A stretch of 64,000 bases of DNA, from NCBI GenBank assembly GCA_027728065.1, contig JAQBVO010000007.1, forward strand, positions 1 to 64,000, read 5' to 3'. The DNA is from Actinomycetota bacterium (lineage in GTDB: Bacteria > Actinomycetota > Actinomycetes > Nanopelagicales > Nanopelagicaceae). The notes under the pieces were generated by a model that was not told the origin of the DNA, did no database searches, and was given only the letters and a program-made list of their open reading frames with translations. Below are positions 34,284-42,729 of the stretch, one piece after another. The stretch's first letter is position 1. Every line of letters starts with the position of its first letter. The translations under genes and the position numbers were made by a program.

Positions 34284-34928
34284 ATGGCTGAGTTGATCTA
34301 TTACTGTGGGACGATGGATAGTGGTAAATCCACTCTAGCCCTGCAAACTGCACATAATCATCACAGTCGTGGGCGGAGTGGTGTCATATTTACCAACAAA
34401 GATCGCGCCGGTGTTGGTGTCCTCTCCTCTCGCCTAGGCCTTTCATCCCCAGCTATCGAAGTTAACCAAGGTATGGATCTGCATAAACACGTAATAGATC
34501 GATTATCGGCCGGCGATCGCATCGATTACATTATCTGTGATGAGGCTCAGTTCTATGAGCGAGGCCAGATAGAACAGTTAGCAAAAATTGTCGATGGCTT
34601 AGGTATAGATGTCAACGCATTTGGCATTTTAACTGATTTTCAGACACTTCTTTTTCCAGGCTCGGCACGATTAATTGAACTTGCCGATCGCGTCCATGCC
34701 TTACAAGTTGAAGCTCTCTGCTGGTGTGGTTCACGTGCCACGCATAACGCTCGAACTAAGGGTGGGGTGATGGTTGTTGAAGGTGAACAAGTAGTAGTCG
34801 GAGATGTAACCCAGGGCGCAGAGATTGCCTATGAAGTTCTATGCCGTCGCCACCACATGCGACAGGTTACGGCTCGTGCCTCACGTGCAGGGCATACATC
34901 GCTAGAGCCACTCCCCTTTAATGAATAA
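34284..34928 (+). CDS. tdk: Thymidine kinase
   Basis: Type II (tetrameric, zinc-containing) thymidine kinase of pyrimidine deoxynucleoside salvage. P-loop GTMDSGKS at 9-16, Walker B-like IICDEAQFYE near 82-91, and zinc ligands as CWC near 149-151 with a distal CRRHH cluster near 190. The lasso region carries VVVGDV. 214 aa. CAAGAT 7 bases before the ATG is a weak -10 candidate. Its stop is 18 bases from the convergent DUF554 stop. Confidence 0.94.
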   Translation: MAELIYYCGTMDSGKSTLALQTAHNHHSRGRSGVIFTNKDRAGVGVLSSRLGLSSPAIEVNQGMDLHKHVIDRLSAGDRIDYIICDEAQFYERGQIEQLAKIVDGLGIDVNAFGILTDFQTLLFPGSARLIELADRVHALQVEALCWCGSRATHNARTKGGVMVVEGEQVVVGDVTQGAEIAYEVLCRRHHMRQVTARASRAGHTSLEPLPFNE

Positions 34929-34946
34929 TGACTTTTGTTTTTAACG

Positions 34947-35681
34947 TTACAGAAAGCTGTGTGCAAGCAAAGCGATAACAGGGGCTAGGGCCAAGGCTGG
35001 TAGAAGATTACCTACGGCGACGTTTTTTATGCTCAGTAATCGAAACCCAATGGTAATGAGCAGAACTCCCCCGACAACGCTCATCGCATCTACTTGATAT
35101 GGCATCAAAATCTCTCCCAGCAGCAGACCTACTATCGTCCAAGCTCCTTGGTAGATGCCTACGGGAATAGCAGATGCTGCAACCCCCCAACCGAGGGAAG
35201 ATGCAAATGCCATCGCCGCAAAGAGATCGAGTGTGCTTTTTAATAGTAGTTGGTCGATACCCGTCGACATACCATCGCTAACCGCACCCAGTATTGCTAA
35301 TGGTCCGATTGCAAACAAAAATGAGGCCGAGACGAAGCCCTCGACAAAGGGAGTCTGTGTGGACGCTCCAAATTTTTTGCGCAGGATCTGACCCAAACCA
35401 TCTAGTTTCTCTTCTAATTGCAATGCACTTCCAATTAATCCACCGACAATAAGGGCTGCAAGAATTACCAATAAAGCCACACCATCGCCAAATGCACCAA
35501 GAAATTGACTAGACCACATAGGTGATAACGCCGATGCTCCAGCAAGCAGTGTTACCAATCCCAGTACATCGGTGATTAAAATCCGTGTGGTACTTCGTAG
35601 TCGATGGCCAACTAAGACTCCAATGGATGCGCCAGCAACAATGGCTACGATATTTATGAGAGTACCAACACCTGGAAACAT
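34947..35681 (-). CDS. DUF554 membrane protein
   Basis: Polytopic membrane protein of 244 aa with about seven hydrophobic segments and the family start GVGTLINIVAIVAGASIGVL. Conserved EGFVSASFLFAIGPLAILGA and SDGMSTGIDQLLLKSTLDLF blocks are in the middle. It is a possible small-molecule transporter; no substrate is known. A TAGCCT element lies 6 bases before the ATG. Confidence 0.87.
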   Translation of the reverse strand: MFPGVGTLINIVAIVAGASIGVLVGHRLRSTTRILITDVLGLVTLLAGASALSPMWSSQFLGAFGDGVALLVILAALIVGGLIGSALQLEEKLDGLGQILRKKFGASTQTPFVEGFVSASFLFAIGPLAILGAVSDGMSTGIDQLLLKSTLDLFAAMAFASSLGWGVAASAIPVGIYQGAWTIVGLLLGEILMPYQVDAMSVVGGVLLITIGFRLLSIKNVAVGNLLPALALAPVIALLAHSFL

Positions 35682-35687
35682 TGTTGC

Positions 35688-35693
35688 AGGCTA
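35688..35693 (-). promoter_or_regulatory. Leaderless -10 element for the DUF554 gene
   Basis: Minus-strand TAGCCT, 6 bases (GCAACA), then ATG at 35681. Confidence 0.5.
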
Positions 35694-35723
35694 ACGATTA
35701 TCCCTACTCAGTGCAAGATAGAG

Positions 35724-35729
35724 TAGGCT
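35724..35729 (+). promoter_or_regulatory. Leaderless -10 element for the YczE-like gene
   Basis: TAGGCT, 6 bases (CGTACG), then ATG at 35736. It excludes the longer upstream frame as the expressed start. Confidence 0.5.
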
Positions 35730-35735
35730 CGTACG

Positions 35736-36404
35736 ATGTCCTTACATGCATTCATGGAGTTATTACGCCCTCACAGAACCGTGCCTCATACTCCATGGAC
35801 TGCATCAGGGCGATGGGATTTAAACCCTGCGCGCGCTGCGATTCTATTTTTTGGACTCTTTCTCTTTGGCTTAGGCGATGCCTTTGTTATCCAGAGCAAT
35901 ATAGGTAATAGTCCGTGGTCGGTCTTGGCCCAGGGTGTTTCACGGAACTTAAATATTTCAATTGGTATCTCTACATTCGCGATTAGCGCTCTTGTATTAC
36001 TGGCATGGATACCACTACGCGAAAATCCTGGATACGGAACTCTTGCTAATCTAGTCATTATCGCTGTTGCAATTCAAGTTGGAGTTGTAATTATTCCCTT
36101 GCAGAGTTCATCTATTTTGGGAGCTATTTTTGCATTACTTGGCATTGCAATGGCTGGTATTGGGACAAGTCTCTACATCACCTGCGGCTTAGGTAGTGGA
36201 CCACGTGATGGGTTGATGACAGCTATTCACCGCCGCTGCGGTGTGCGCGTAGGGCGCGTGCGCCTGGCGATCGAGAGCAGCGTCGTACTCCTTGGCGCTT
36301 TTCTCGGTGGCAATGTGGGGCTTGGGACCCTCCTATTTGCCGTATTGATTGGGCAGTCAATTGCCGTATCCCTCGGTGTGGTATCTAGATTTACCAGTGA
36401 GTAG
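35736..36404 (+). CDS. YczE/YitT-like membrane protein
   Basis: Integral membrane protein of 222 aa with about five hydrophobic segments. ARAAILFFGLFLFGLGDAFV is near the N-terminus, then GNSPWSVLAQGVS, and the family hallmark GLGSGPRDGLMTAI near 155-168, followed by RVRLAIESSVVLLGAFLGG. Members are often annotated as BCR/YitT or YczE transporters; function unknown. Start supported by the TAGGCT element. Divergent from DUF554. Confidence 0.83.
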   Translation: MSLHAFMELLRPHRTVPHTPWTASGRWDLNPARAAILFFGLFLFGLGDAFVIQSNIGNSPWSVLAQGVSRNLNISIGISTFAISALVLLAWIPLRENPGYGTLANLVIIAVAIQVGVVIIPLQSSSILGAIFALLGIAMAGIGTSLYITCGLGSGPRDGLMTAIHRRCGVRVGRVRLAIESSVVLLGAFLGGNVGLGTLLFAVLIGQSIAVSLGVVSRFTSE

Positions 36405-36504
36405 GTCATACCCTGACTATTACCTTCCCTTGGCCTTGTGCGGGGCCTATCGATGCACATGAGTTTGCAGACACTCTCGTTATCAAAACAGAAAGGGATA
36501 ATTC

Positions 36505-37941
36505 ATGCTTGATTCCTATTTCAAAATCTCAGAACGTGGCTCCACTATAGCCCGTGAAGTACGGGGTGGTGTTGTCACATTTTTCACGATGGCATACATA
36601 GTTGCACTTAACCCATTGATCATCGGACTTTCAAAAGATGCCGACGGCAAATTTCTTGGTGGCGGAGATGCTCCAAACTTGCCGGCCGTTGCCGCAATGA
36701 CAGCGCTCATGGCCGGAGTTTTAACACTTCTTATGGGAGTTATTGCAAACTATCCACTTGCACTTGCCACAGGTCTTGGACTCAATACCTTCGTAGCCGT
36801 TGGTATCGCATCACAAATGTCATGGGCAGATGCGATGGGCCTTGTCGTAATCGAAGGTGTAATCATCCTAGTCTTAGTCTTAACAGGATTTAGAACGATA
36901 GTCTTTAAGGCAGTCCCAACTCAATTAAAGATCGCAATCTCAGTCGGTATTGGATTATTTATCGCTCTGATTGGTCTTGTCGATGCAGGCTTTGTTCGCC
37001 GTACAGGCGCAGGGCCAGTACCTGTAACCCTTGGCGATAACGGAACATTGGTGGGATGGCCAATCATCGTCTTTGCCTTTGGACTCCTACTCATGATCGC
37101 TTTGATGGTCAAAAAAGTTAAAGGTGCACTACTTATTGGTATTGCTGTAGCAACCGTCTTTGCCATTCTCATCGAATCGGCATTTAAAATCGGCCCTCTT
37201 TTTGACGGTGCAACTGGAACGGTCAATCCAAAAGGCTGGAACCTTAATGTTCCAGCCGTTCCTAGTGATGTTATTGGAACCCCTGACTTTGGCCTCTTTG
37301 GTCAGTTCAATCTTTTGGGCTCATTTGATCGCATTCCATTAGTCGCTGCGATCCTCTTAATCTTTACGCTTTTACTCTCTGATTTCTTTGACACCGTTGG
37401 AACAATGACAGCGATTGCTTATGAAGGCGGACTCATCGATAAGGATGGCAATATTCCAAACAACGATCGTATCCTGCTTGTCGACTCTCTAGCGGCAGTT
37501 GGCGGCGGAGTGGGAAGCATCTCATCTAACACCAGCTACATAGAATCTGCAGCTGGTGTCGGGGAAGGTGCGCGGACGGGACTTGCTTCGGTAGTCACTG
37601 GAGGATTGTTCCTGCTTACCACTTTCCTTTCACCTCTCATGGCCGTTATTCCATACGAAGCGGCTACACCAGCGTTAGTGATCGTAGGCTTCTTAATGAT
37701 GACTCAAATCAAGAATATTGACTGGAGTGACTATGGAATAGGAATTCCATCATTTTTGGCGATTATCTTGATGCCATTTACATACAATATCTCAGTCGGA
37801 ATCGGCGCAGGATTTGTCTCATACGTTGTGATCCGCTTGTTTCAGGGTCGCCGCAGCGAAATTCATCCGCTCATGCTTCTTGTATCTGGTTTATTCATGA
37901 TCTACTTCCTATCCTCCCCAATTAATACAATGATTGGATAA
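36505..37941 (+). CDS. NCS2-family purine permease (AzgA-like)
   Basis: Proton-linked uptake of hypoxanthine, guanine or adenine. 478 aa with 12-14 membrane segments. Family markers: GVVTFFTMAYIVALNP near 23-38, ALATGLGLNTFVA near 87-99, DFFDTVGTMTAIA near 293-305 and SSNTSYIESAAGVGEGARTG near 340-360. The ATG has a clear AAAGGGA Shine-Dalgarno. No purine-riboswitch signature was found in the 100-base upstream gap. It ends at a strong terminator. Confidence 0.92.
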   Translation: MLDSYFKISERGSTIAREVRGGVVTFFTMAYIVALNPLIIGLSKDADGKFLGGGDAPNLPAVAAMTALMAGVLTLLMGVIANYPLALATGLGLNTFVAVGIASQMSWADAMGLVVIEGVIILVLVLTGFRTIVFKAVPTQLKIAISVGIGLFIALIGLVDAGFVRRTGAGPVPVTLGDNGTLVGWPIIVFAFGLLLMIALMVKKVKGALLIGIAVATVFAILIESAFKIGPLFDGATGTVNPKGWNLNVPAVPSDVIGTPDFGLFGQFNLLGSFDRIPLVAAILLIFTLLLSDFFDTVGTMTAIAYEGGLIDKDGNIPNNDRILLVDSLAAVGGGVGSISSNTSYIESAAGVGEGARTGLASVVTGGLFLLTTFLSPLMAVIPYEAATPALVIVGFLMMTQIKNIDWSDYGIGIPSFLAIILMPFTYNISVGIGAGFVSYVVIRLFQGRRSEIHPLMLLVSGLFMIYFLSSPINTMIG

Positions 37942-37953
37942 GTACTCATAAGC

Positions 37954-37983
37954 AAAAAGCCCCCGAGAAATCGGGGGCTTTTT
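37954..37983. terminator. Bidirectional Rho-independent terminator
   Basis: A 13-base perfect stem, AAAAAGCCCCCGA (37954-37966) with TCGGGGGCTTTTT (37971-37983), around a GAAA tetraloop. It serves the permease gene and, on the other strand, the convergent ung gene, whose stop is at 37985. The only strong terminator seen in the window. Confidence 0.93.
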
Positions 37984-37984
37984 C

Positions 37985-38623
37985 TTACCAATTTATAGCG
38001 CTAAATCCATGGCTGTGCAGAATTTGATTGCATCTAGAAAACGAATGTGAACCAAAGAAGCCTCTATAAGCCGACAAGGGACTTGGGTGTGCACAAGAAA
38101 TCGTTAATCCACTGCTGAAAAACCGCCCAAGTTCACTAGCGCTTTTCCCCCATAGAATTGCAACTACTGGTTTGGTTCCTAAAACCCTCGCTACTTCATC
38201 TGTAATCACCTGCCACCCTAAATTTGCATGAGCTAATGAGCGCCCGGGCTTGGTGGTAAGAATGCGATTGAGCAGCAATACACCCTGATCGGCCCACCGA
38301 GTCAGATCTGGGTTAGGTGGCAGAGTAATGTTGCAGTCCTGCTCCAACTCTCTAAAAATATTGCGAAGAGTTGGTGGCAGGCAGGTGAGACCGTTAGCGA
38401 CTGAAAAAGCTAGGCCGTGGGCATGGCCGGGCGTCGGATATGGATCTTGACCGAAGATAACTACCCGTATTTGATCAATGGGTAGCGTTAGCGCCCGCAT
38501 AATATGTGGATAGGCGGGAACGACCATCTGTCCATCAAGGGCCCTGTCAATTGCATCGAAATTTTGGCGCAGATCTGCCAGGTGTTCTTTCCAATCTGAA
38601 TCCAACTGATTAAACAAACTCAT
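37985..38623 (-). CDS. ung: Uracil-DNA glycosylase
   Basis: Removes uracil from DNA, starting base-excision repair. Family 1 motif GQDPYPTPGHAHGLAFS with catalytic Asp60, and the leucine-loop/His motif HPSPLSAYRGFFGS near 180. 212 aa. It lies 5 bases after the ABC ATPase gene on the same strand. Confidence 0.95.
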   Translation of the reverse strand: MSLFNQLDSDWKEHLADLRQNFDAIDRALDGQMVVPAYPHIMRALTLPIDQIRVVIFGQDPYPTPGHAHGLAFSVANGLTCLPPTLRNIFRELEQDCNITLPPNPDLTRWADQGVLLLNRILTTKPGRSLAHANLGWQVITDEVARVLGTKPVVAILWGKSASELGRFFSSGLTISCAHPSPLSAYRGFFGSHSFSRCNQILHSHGFSAINW

Positions 38624-38628
38624 AGTAA

Positions 38629-39417
38629 CTACAGGGCGCGTGCCGAGTAACGTCCAGCCTGCGCACTTACCTCGATCTGCACACCAAAAATCTGAGAAAT
38701 GTGCTCACTCGTAATCACCTGTATAGCTGGACCTGAAACTGCAATGAGACCATCTTTGAGTAACAAGGCATGCGTTGTGCCAACTGGTATCTCTTCTATG
38801 TGGTGTGTAACAAGAACAGTAGATGGTGCTGTAGGGTCGAGGGAAAATTGAGCAAATCTACGCAGTATGTCCTCGCGCCCACCAACATCTAGTCCGCCAG
38901 CGGGTTCATCCAATAGAAGCAGTTCGGGATCACTCATTAATGCCCGTGCAATCTGCACACGTTTGCGTTCGCCCTCACTCAAAGTGCAATAGCGCCGTTC
39001 CCCAAGTTCTCGCACACCAAATGTTGTGAGCAGAGATATCGCTCGAGATTCATCCCAAAGATCGTACTCTTCATTCCAGCGACCTAAGATGGCATAAGCC
39101 GCGGTTAATACAACGTCCTTGACTCGTTCATCCCCTGGGATATCTTCGGCAACGATCGCTCCACAAAGACCTATCCGCGTACGAAGCTCGAAGAGATCGA
39201 CGCGACCCATGTACTTATCCAAAATCTTCACAGTTCCCGTTGTCGGGAATATCTTGGTGGCGAGTATGTGCAAGAGCGTAGATTTTCCTGCCCCATTAGG
39301 TCCGAGAATTACCCAACGCTCCCCCGCATTGATCCGAAAATTTATTGGTCCGAGTATCGTTTTTTCGCCTCGCACAACCTGCAGGTCGCTCACTTCTAAT
39401 ACAGATGTGCTGGCCAT
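38629..39417 (-). CDS. ABC transporter-type ATPase (stand-alone)
   Basis: Cytosolic ABC ATP-binding protein. Walker A LGPNGAGKST (about 38-47 from the chosen start), Q-loop area, signature LSEGERKRVQIARAL, Walker B LLLLDEPAGGLD and a H-loop VTHHIEEI. The start is ATG 39417 (MASTSVLEVSDLQVV); upstream frame residues are not conserved. 262 aa. No permease gene is adjacent. It resembles ModF/YlmA-like proteins acting alone. TATCTT 8 bases before the ATG is a likely -10 element. Confidence 0.85.
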   Translation of the reverse strand: MASTSVLEVSDLQVVRGEKTILGPINFRINAGERWVILGPNGAGKSTLLHILATKIFPTTGTVKILDKYMGRVDLFELRTRIGLCGAIVAEDIPGDERVKDVVLTAAYAILGRWNEEYDLWDESRAISLLTTFGVRELGERRYCTLSEGERKRVQIARALMSDPELLLLDEPAGGLDVGGREDILRRFAQFSLDPTAPSTVLVTHHIEEIPVGTTHALLLKDGLIAVSGPAIQVITSEHISQIFGVQIEVSAQAGRYSARAL

Positions 39418-39475
39418 AGAGCAAAAAGATACTGTGTTAATGCTCAAAAGTGGCCAGATATGGGCGATGGCGCAA

Positions 39476-39486
39476 CGTGATTCACG
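39476..39486. repeat. Palindrome CGTGATTCACG upstream of serB
   Basis: Perfect 11-base palindrome (arms CGTGA/TCACG around one T) 17 bases before the serB ATG and in the divergent gap with the ABC gene. A possible operator; regulator unknown. Confidence 0.35.
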
Positions 39487-39503
39487 ATAAAGTTGCAGCC
39501 CTA

Positions 39504-40697
39504 ATGCCAACACAGAGCGAAAATGAGCAGTTCACTGGCTTAATCCTGCTCAGTGGGATAGATAAACCAGGTATTACGCAACACCTCTTTGCCACCCTGG
39601 CACCGTTTTCTATCTCAATTCTAGATATAGAACAGGTCGTTATCAGTAGGAGGTTGATATTAACTGTATTGATCCTGCTTAACCCTGCTCACCAGAGCGC
39701 AATAGAGGCCGATCTCATGGAGTGTGCAGGATCCATAGAGGTAGATATCGCGGTTCTTTTCGCCACAACGCATACATCAGATATAGCCACAAAAAGGGAT
39801 TTATTGCATGTCGTTGTTTTATGTAGCAGATTGTTACCAGAGGCGATAGCTGCTGTAGCCGGTGTTATTACACAATCAGGTGCAAATATCGAGAAGATTT
39901 CGCGCACGACCTCACATCCAGTAATCGCTATCGAATTCATCGTCTCTGGTGCTAAGCAGCACACACTAGCATTGGCGCTCTCACTAGTTGCAGCCGAACA
40001 TTCGATTGATATTGCCGTTCAACCAGGTGGTCTGAAAAGATTTGCAAAGAAGTTAGTACAACTCGATGTTGATTCGACATTAATCACCCAAGAGGTTATC
40101 GATCTTCTGGCGGCAAGGGCTGGAGTTGCAGATGAGGTTTCTCAAATTACTCAGGCAGCGATGCGCGGTGAGTTGGATTTTGAACAATCTCTGCGAGCCA
40201 GGGTCGCTCTTTTGAAGTCGCTACCAGAATCAGTCCTTGCAGAAGTTGCCGGCGAGATTGTTATGACACCTGGGGCTAGAAATCTCGTACGTACTTTGCA
40301 GGGGTTGGGTCATATCGTCTCTGTTGTCTCTGGAGGCTTCATAGATGTCATTGCACCCTTAATATCAGAGCTTGGTATCACGCATTTTCGTGCCAATAAA
40401 CTCGGCATTAGCAATGGTGTTCTCAATGGTCAGGTTGAAGGAACCGTCATAGATTGTGCAGGTAAGGCAGCGGCGCTACGAGAGTTTGCACAGCTTGAAT
40501 CTATCGATATGGAGCAGACAGTAGCTATCGGTGATGGCGCAAATGATCTAGAGATGATCGCTGCTGCAGGCTTAGGTATTGCATTTAATGCAAAGCCTGT
40601 CGTAAAAGCGGCGGCAGATAGCAGTGTAAGTACGCCATATTTAGATTCTGTCCTATATCTACTCGGAATTCCTGCCCAAGCCAGTAGCGAAGAGTAA
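39504..40697 (+). CDS. serB: Phosphoserine phosphatase with N-terminal ACT domains
   Basis: Last step of serine synthesis. Two ACT-like domains (about 1-170: GLILLSGIDKPGITQHLFA and LHVVVLCSRLLPEAIAAVAG) precede a HAD phosphatase with LDVDSTLITQEVIDLLA (nucleophile first Asp), SVVSGGF, the conserved Lys in AGKAAAL and GDGANDLEM. 397 aa, similar to SerB2 of mycobacteria. The ATG at 39504 is preferred over a GTG at 39450, which would add 18 non-conserved residues, although no good Shine-Dalgarno is present. It converges with hisG, with 3 bases between. Confidence 0.9.
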   Translation: MPTQSENEQFTGLILLSGIDKPGITQHLFATLAPFSISILDIEQVVISRRLILTVLILLNPAHQSAIEADLMECAGSIEVDIAVLFATTHTSDIATKRDLLHVVVLCSRLLPEAIAAVAGVITQSGANIEKISRTTSHPVIAIEFIVSGAKQHTLALALSLVAAEHSIDIAVQPGGLKRFAKKLVQLDVDSTLITQEVIDLLAARAGVADEVSQITQAAMRGELDFEQSLRARVALLKSLPESVLAEVAGEIVMTPGARNLVRTLQGLGHIVSVVSGGFIDVIAPLISELGITHFRANKLGISNGVLNGQVEGTVIDCAGKAAALREFAQLESIDMEQTVAIGDGANDLEMIAAAGLGIAFNAKPVVKAAADSSVSTPYLDSVLYLLGIPAQASSEE

Positions 40698-40700
40698 AAA

Positions 40701-41546
40701 CTACAATCTACAGGCGTGAATATCAGTAACTAAGATTCCTCGTGCGCCAACGCTCCAGAGTTCATCCATTACACGATTTGTATCTGCACGTAGCACCATC
40801 GCGCGTACAGCAACCCAATCTGGTTTCTGTAACGGTGAAATCGTGGGTGATTCAAGTCCTGGAGTGATTATGCAGGCTGAATCGAGATTTTTCTTTTCAA
40901 TATCGTAATCAAGGAGTACATAGCGACGCGCAGTTACGACGCCTTGAAGTCGCCGAATCAAAACATCGAGATCATTTGGAATCTTAGACTCTTTCCGGCA
41001 GATTACAATCGCCTCACTAGTAAGTATTGGCTCTGCAAAAATTTCTAATCCAGCTTGCCGCAGAGTATTACCCGTGCTCACTACATCGGCGATGAGATCG
41101 GCTACACCCAGCCGAACACTGCTCTCCACTGCGCCATCAAGACGCACGACCTCTGCGCTAATCGCTAAAGTTCTTAAATGAGAGGCAACTAAACCTGGAT
41201 ATGCCGTAGCGATACGTTTGCCTGCGATATCTGCAAGGGACCACGTGCGATTATTTGGAGCGGCAAATCGAAAGGTAGAGCTGCCAAAATCCAGGGCAAG
41301 GAGTTCAGTAGCCCGAGCACCAGAATCGATCAATAAATCACGGCCTGTGATGCCCGCTTCGAGTTCGCCAGAGCCAACATAGATCGCAATATCGCGCGGG
41401 CGTAGATAATAGAACTCAACGTTATTTTGATTATCTACCAGGACTAAATCTCTACTATCACTGCGTTGTTTATACCCAGCCTCTTGGAGTATGGAGATTG
41501 AGGCATCCGAGAGTGAACCTTTATTTGCAACGGCGATACGCAACAT
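40701..41546 (-). CDS. hisG: ATP phosphoribosyltransferase, long form
   Basis: First enzyme of histidine synthesis. MLRIAVANKGSLSDASISIL at the start, a periplasmic-binding-like catalytic core (about 1-205) with the ELEAGITGRDLL and ADLIADVVSTGNTLR blocks, and a C-terminal regulatory domain (about 210-281) that marks the hexameric long form inhibited by histidine. 281 aa. It lies 15 bases after hisE and is last in the long minus-strand run. Confidence 0.95.
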   Translation of the reverse strand: MLRIAVANKGSLSDASISILQEAGYKQRSDSRDLVLVDNQNNVEFYYLRPRDIAIYVGSGELEAGITGRDLLIDSGARATELLALDFGSSTFRFAAPNNRTWSLADIAGKRIATAYPGLVASHLRTLAISAEVVRLDGAVESSVRLGVADLIADVVSTGNTLRQAGLEIFAEPILTSEAIVICRKESKIPNDLDVLIRRLQGVVTARRYVLLDYDIEKKNLDSACIITPGLESPTISPLQKPDWVAVRAMVLRADTNRVMDELWSVGARGILVTDIHACRL

Positions 41547-41561
41547 AGCTATTGAACTCTC

Positions 41562-41867
41562 TTAGAGATATTTGTAAATATCATTAGGGGTAAGACCACG
41601 TGACAACATCATTGTCTGTAGATGGTAAATAAGTTGACTAATCTCCTTGGCTAGAGCCTCATCGGATTCATGCTCGCCAGCTAACCAGACCTCCCCAGCC
41701 TCTTCCAAAATCTTCTTTCCTATTGCATGCGTACCTGAATCAACGGCAGCCACCGTCGCCGAACCCTCTGGACGAGTAGCGATTATTTGGGCTAGTTCGG
41801 CCCAAAGGGCATCAAAGGATTTCACATCAGCGATTTTACTATGCCACCTGGGCAACTCGTCGATCAT
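41562..41867 (-). CDS. hisE: Phosphoribosyl-ATP pyrophosphatase
   Basis: Second step of histidine synthesis. All-alpha NTP pyrophosphohydrolase with the metal-binding [17 protein letters not shown] and [13 protein letters not shown] helices. 101 aa from the ATG at 41867, which has GAGG upstream and overlaps ribM by 29 bases. A GTG at 41825 (giving [11 protein letters not shown], closer to the usual family N-terminus) is an alternative start. Confidence 0.93.
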   Translation of the reverse strand: MIDELPRWHSKIADVKSFDALWAELAQIIATRPEGSATVAAVDSGTHAIGKKILEEAGEVWLAGEHESDEALAKEISQLIYHLQTMMLSRGLTPNDIYKYL

Positions 41868-42528
41868 TAGCCTCGGCTTTTAAGATGCGTAGCCATGATC
41901 TAAAGCCCCAGATAACAAGGGGAAGGTAGATCGCATAGAGAGTTCCAGTTGGATAGTAGCCATTTGCAAAGGCGAAAGGCACTCCCACTAAATCAACGGC
42001 TATCCAGACTAACCAAAACTCAACATATCCACGACTCATTCCAAAGGTCGCTAGAGCAGTTCCCGTAAAGATCCACGTATCAACCAAGAGCCACGTACCG
42101 CTCTGGCCTAGCGCACTAAATATCGCCATCGCGGCGAAATAGAAGAGAATAATCGCTGGTACAAGTATTAATCTCTCACGAGTAGTTGTCCAACGTGGCG
42201 AAACAGCCGGGCGCTTGACGCCATTGCCTCTGCGATGGCGCGACCAACTCATCCATCCATAGATGCTCACAACAATAAGGAGAAGATTTCGACTGGCCTG
42301 ACCATAAAAAGTGGCCGATGGCTGATCGGGATAGGCAAAGACGGCGCCTAAGAAAACTGTAAAGAGAAGTGAGTCAGCAACGATTCCAACGGGCCATGCC
42401 GCCACTTTTCGCTTCATTCCTAAAAATGCGCTAGTTATCCCTAAAATTCCACCAATTAATTCGCGAACCGCGATCTGTTTACTGCCAAAATTGATATTTG
42501 TTTCAAAAAGCCATGTAATGAGATTCAT
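41839..42528 (-). CDS. ribM: PnuC-fold riboflavin transporter RibM/PnuX
   Basis: Membrane protein of the PnuC fold (229 aa, about seven to eight hydrophobic segments). PnuC itself moves nicotinamide riboside, but this copy lies directly under an FMN riboswitch, as do the actinobacterial riboflavin transporters RibM/PnuX. The substrate is therefore inferred to be riboflavin. Visible family features include [20 protein letters not shown] near 37-56 and [20 protein letters not shown] near 76-95. GAGGAAG 9 bases before the ATG is the ribosome site and is locked in a hairpin. Confidence 0.88.
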   Translation of the reverse strand: MNLITWLFETNINFGSKQIAVRELIGGILGITSAFLGMKRKVAAWPVGIVADSLLFTVFLGAVFAYPDQPSATFYGQASRNLLLIVVSIYGWMSWSRHRRGNGVKRPAVSPRWTTTRERLILVPAIILFYFAAMAIFSALGQSGTWLLVDTWIFTGTALATFGMSRGYVEFWLVWIAVDLVGVPFAFANGYYPTGTLYAIYLPLVIWGFRSWLRILKAEANDRRVAQVA

Positions 42529-42536
42529 AGTTGATA

Positions 42537-42563
42537 CTTCCTCGGATGAAAAGCTCGAGGAAG
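42537..42563 (-). promoter_or_regulatory. Hairpin sequestering the ribM ribosome-binding site
   Basis: Perfect 8-base stem: minus-strand CTTCCTCG (42563-42556) with CGAGGAAG (42544-42537), 11-base loop. The 3' arm contains the Shine-Dalgarno of ribM. This is the likely OFF state of the riboswitch, implying translational control. Confidence 0.75.
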
Positions 42564-42568
42564 CAACA

Positions 42569-42599
42569 ACAACTCAACGGCGCCATACAGATGAGTTGT
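42569..42599 (-). promoter_or_regulatory. Stem-loop between aptamer and SD hairpin
   Basis: Perfect 8-base arms ACAACTCA (minus 42599-42592) and TGAGTTGT (42576-42569) with a 15-base loop. Part of the expression platform; its switch partner is not clear. Confidence 0.5.
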
Positions 42600-42601
42600 A
42601 T

Positions 42602-42719
42602 GTTCCTTTATCCAGACTTTAACTGTCGGTTTTGGATTTTCACCAAATCAACCGACCACTGGATGTGGTCGGGTCGCGGACTTTACCGCCGGTTTGGAAT
42701 TATCACCGACCCTCGGAAC
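42602..42719 (-). promoter_or_regulatory. FMN riboswitch (RFN element)
   Basis: Read on the minus strand, the closing stem is GTTCC (42719-42715) with GGAAC (42606-42602). Conserved aptamer strings are present in order: GGTGATAATTCC, ACCGGCGGTAAAGTCCGCGA, a variable hairpin (CCGACCA...TGGTCGG), GATTTGGTGAAAATCC, and AACCGACAGTTAAAGTCTGG. It lies between rpe and ribM and should repress ribM when FMN is high. Confidence 0.96.
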
Positions 42720-42729
42720 AACGTGAGAA

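Noticed and set aside
36405-36504. Purine riboswitch upstream of the purine permease
   Set aside because: The 100-base gap lacks the conserved three-way-junction strings; only a Shine-Dalgarno and weak promoter-like strings are visible.
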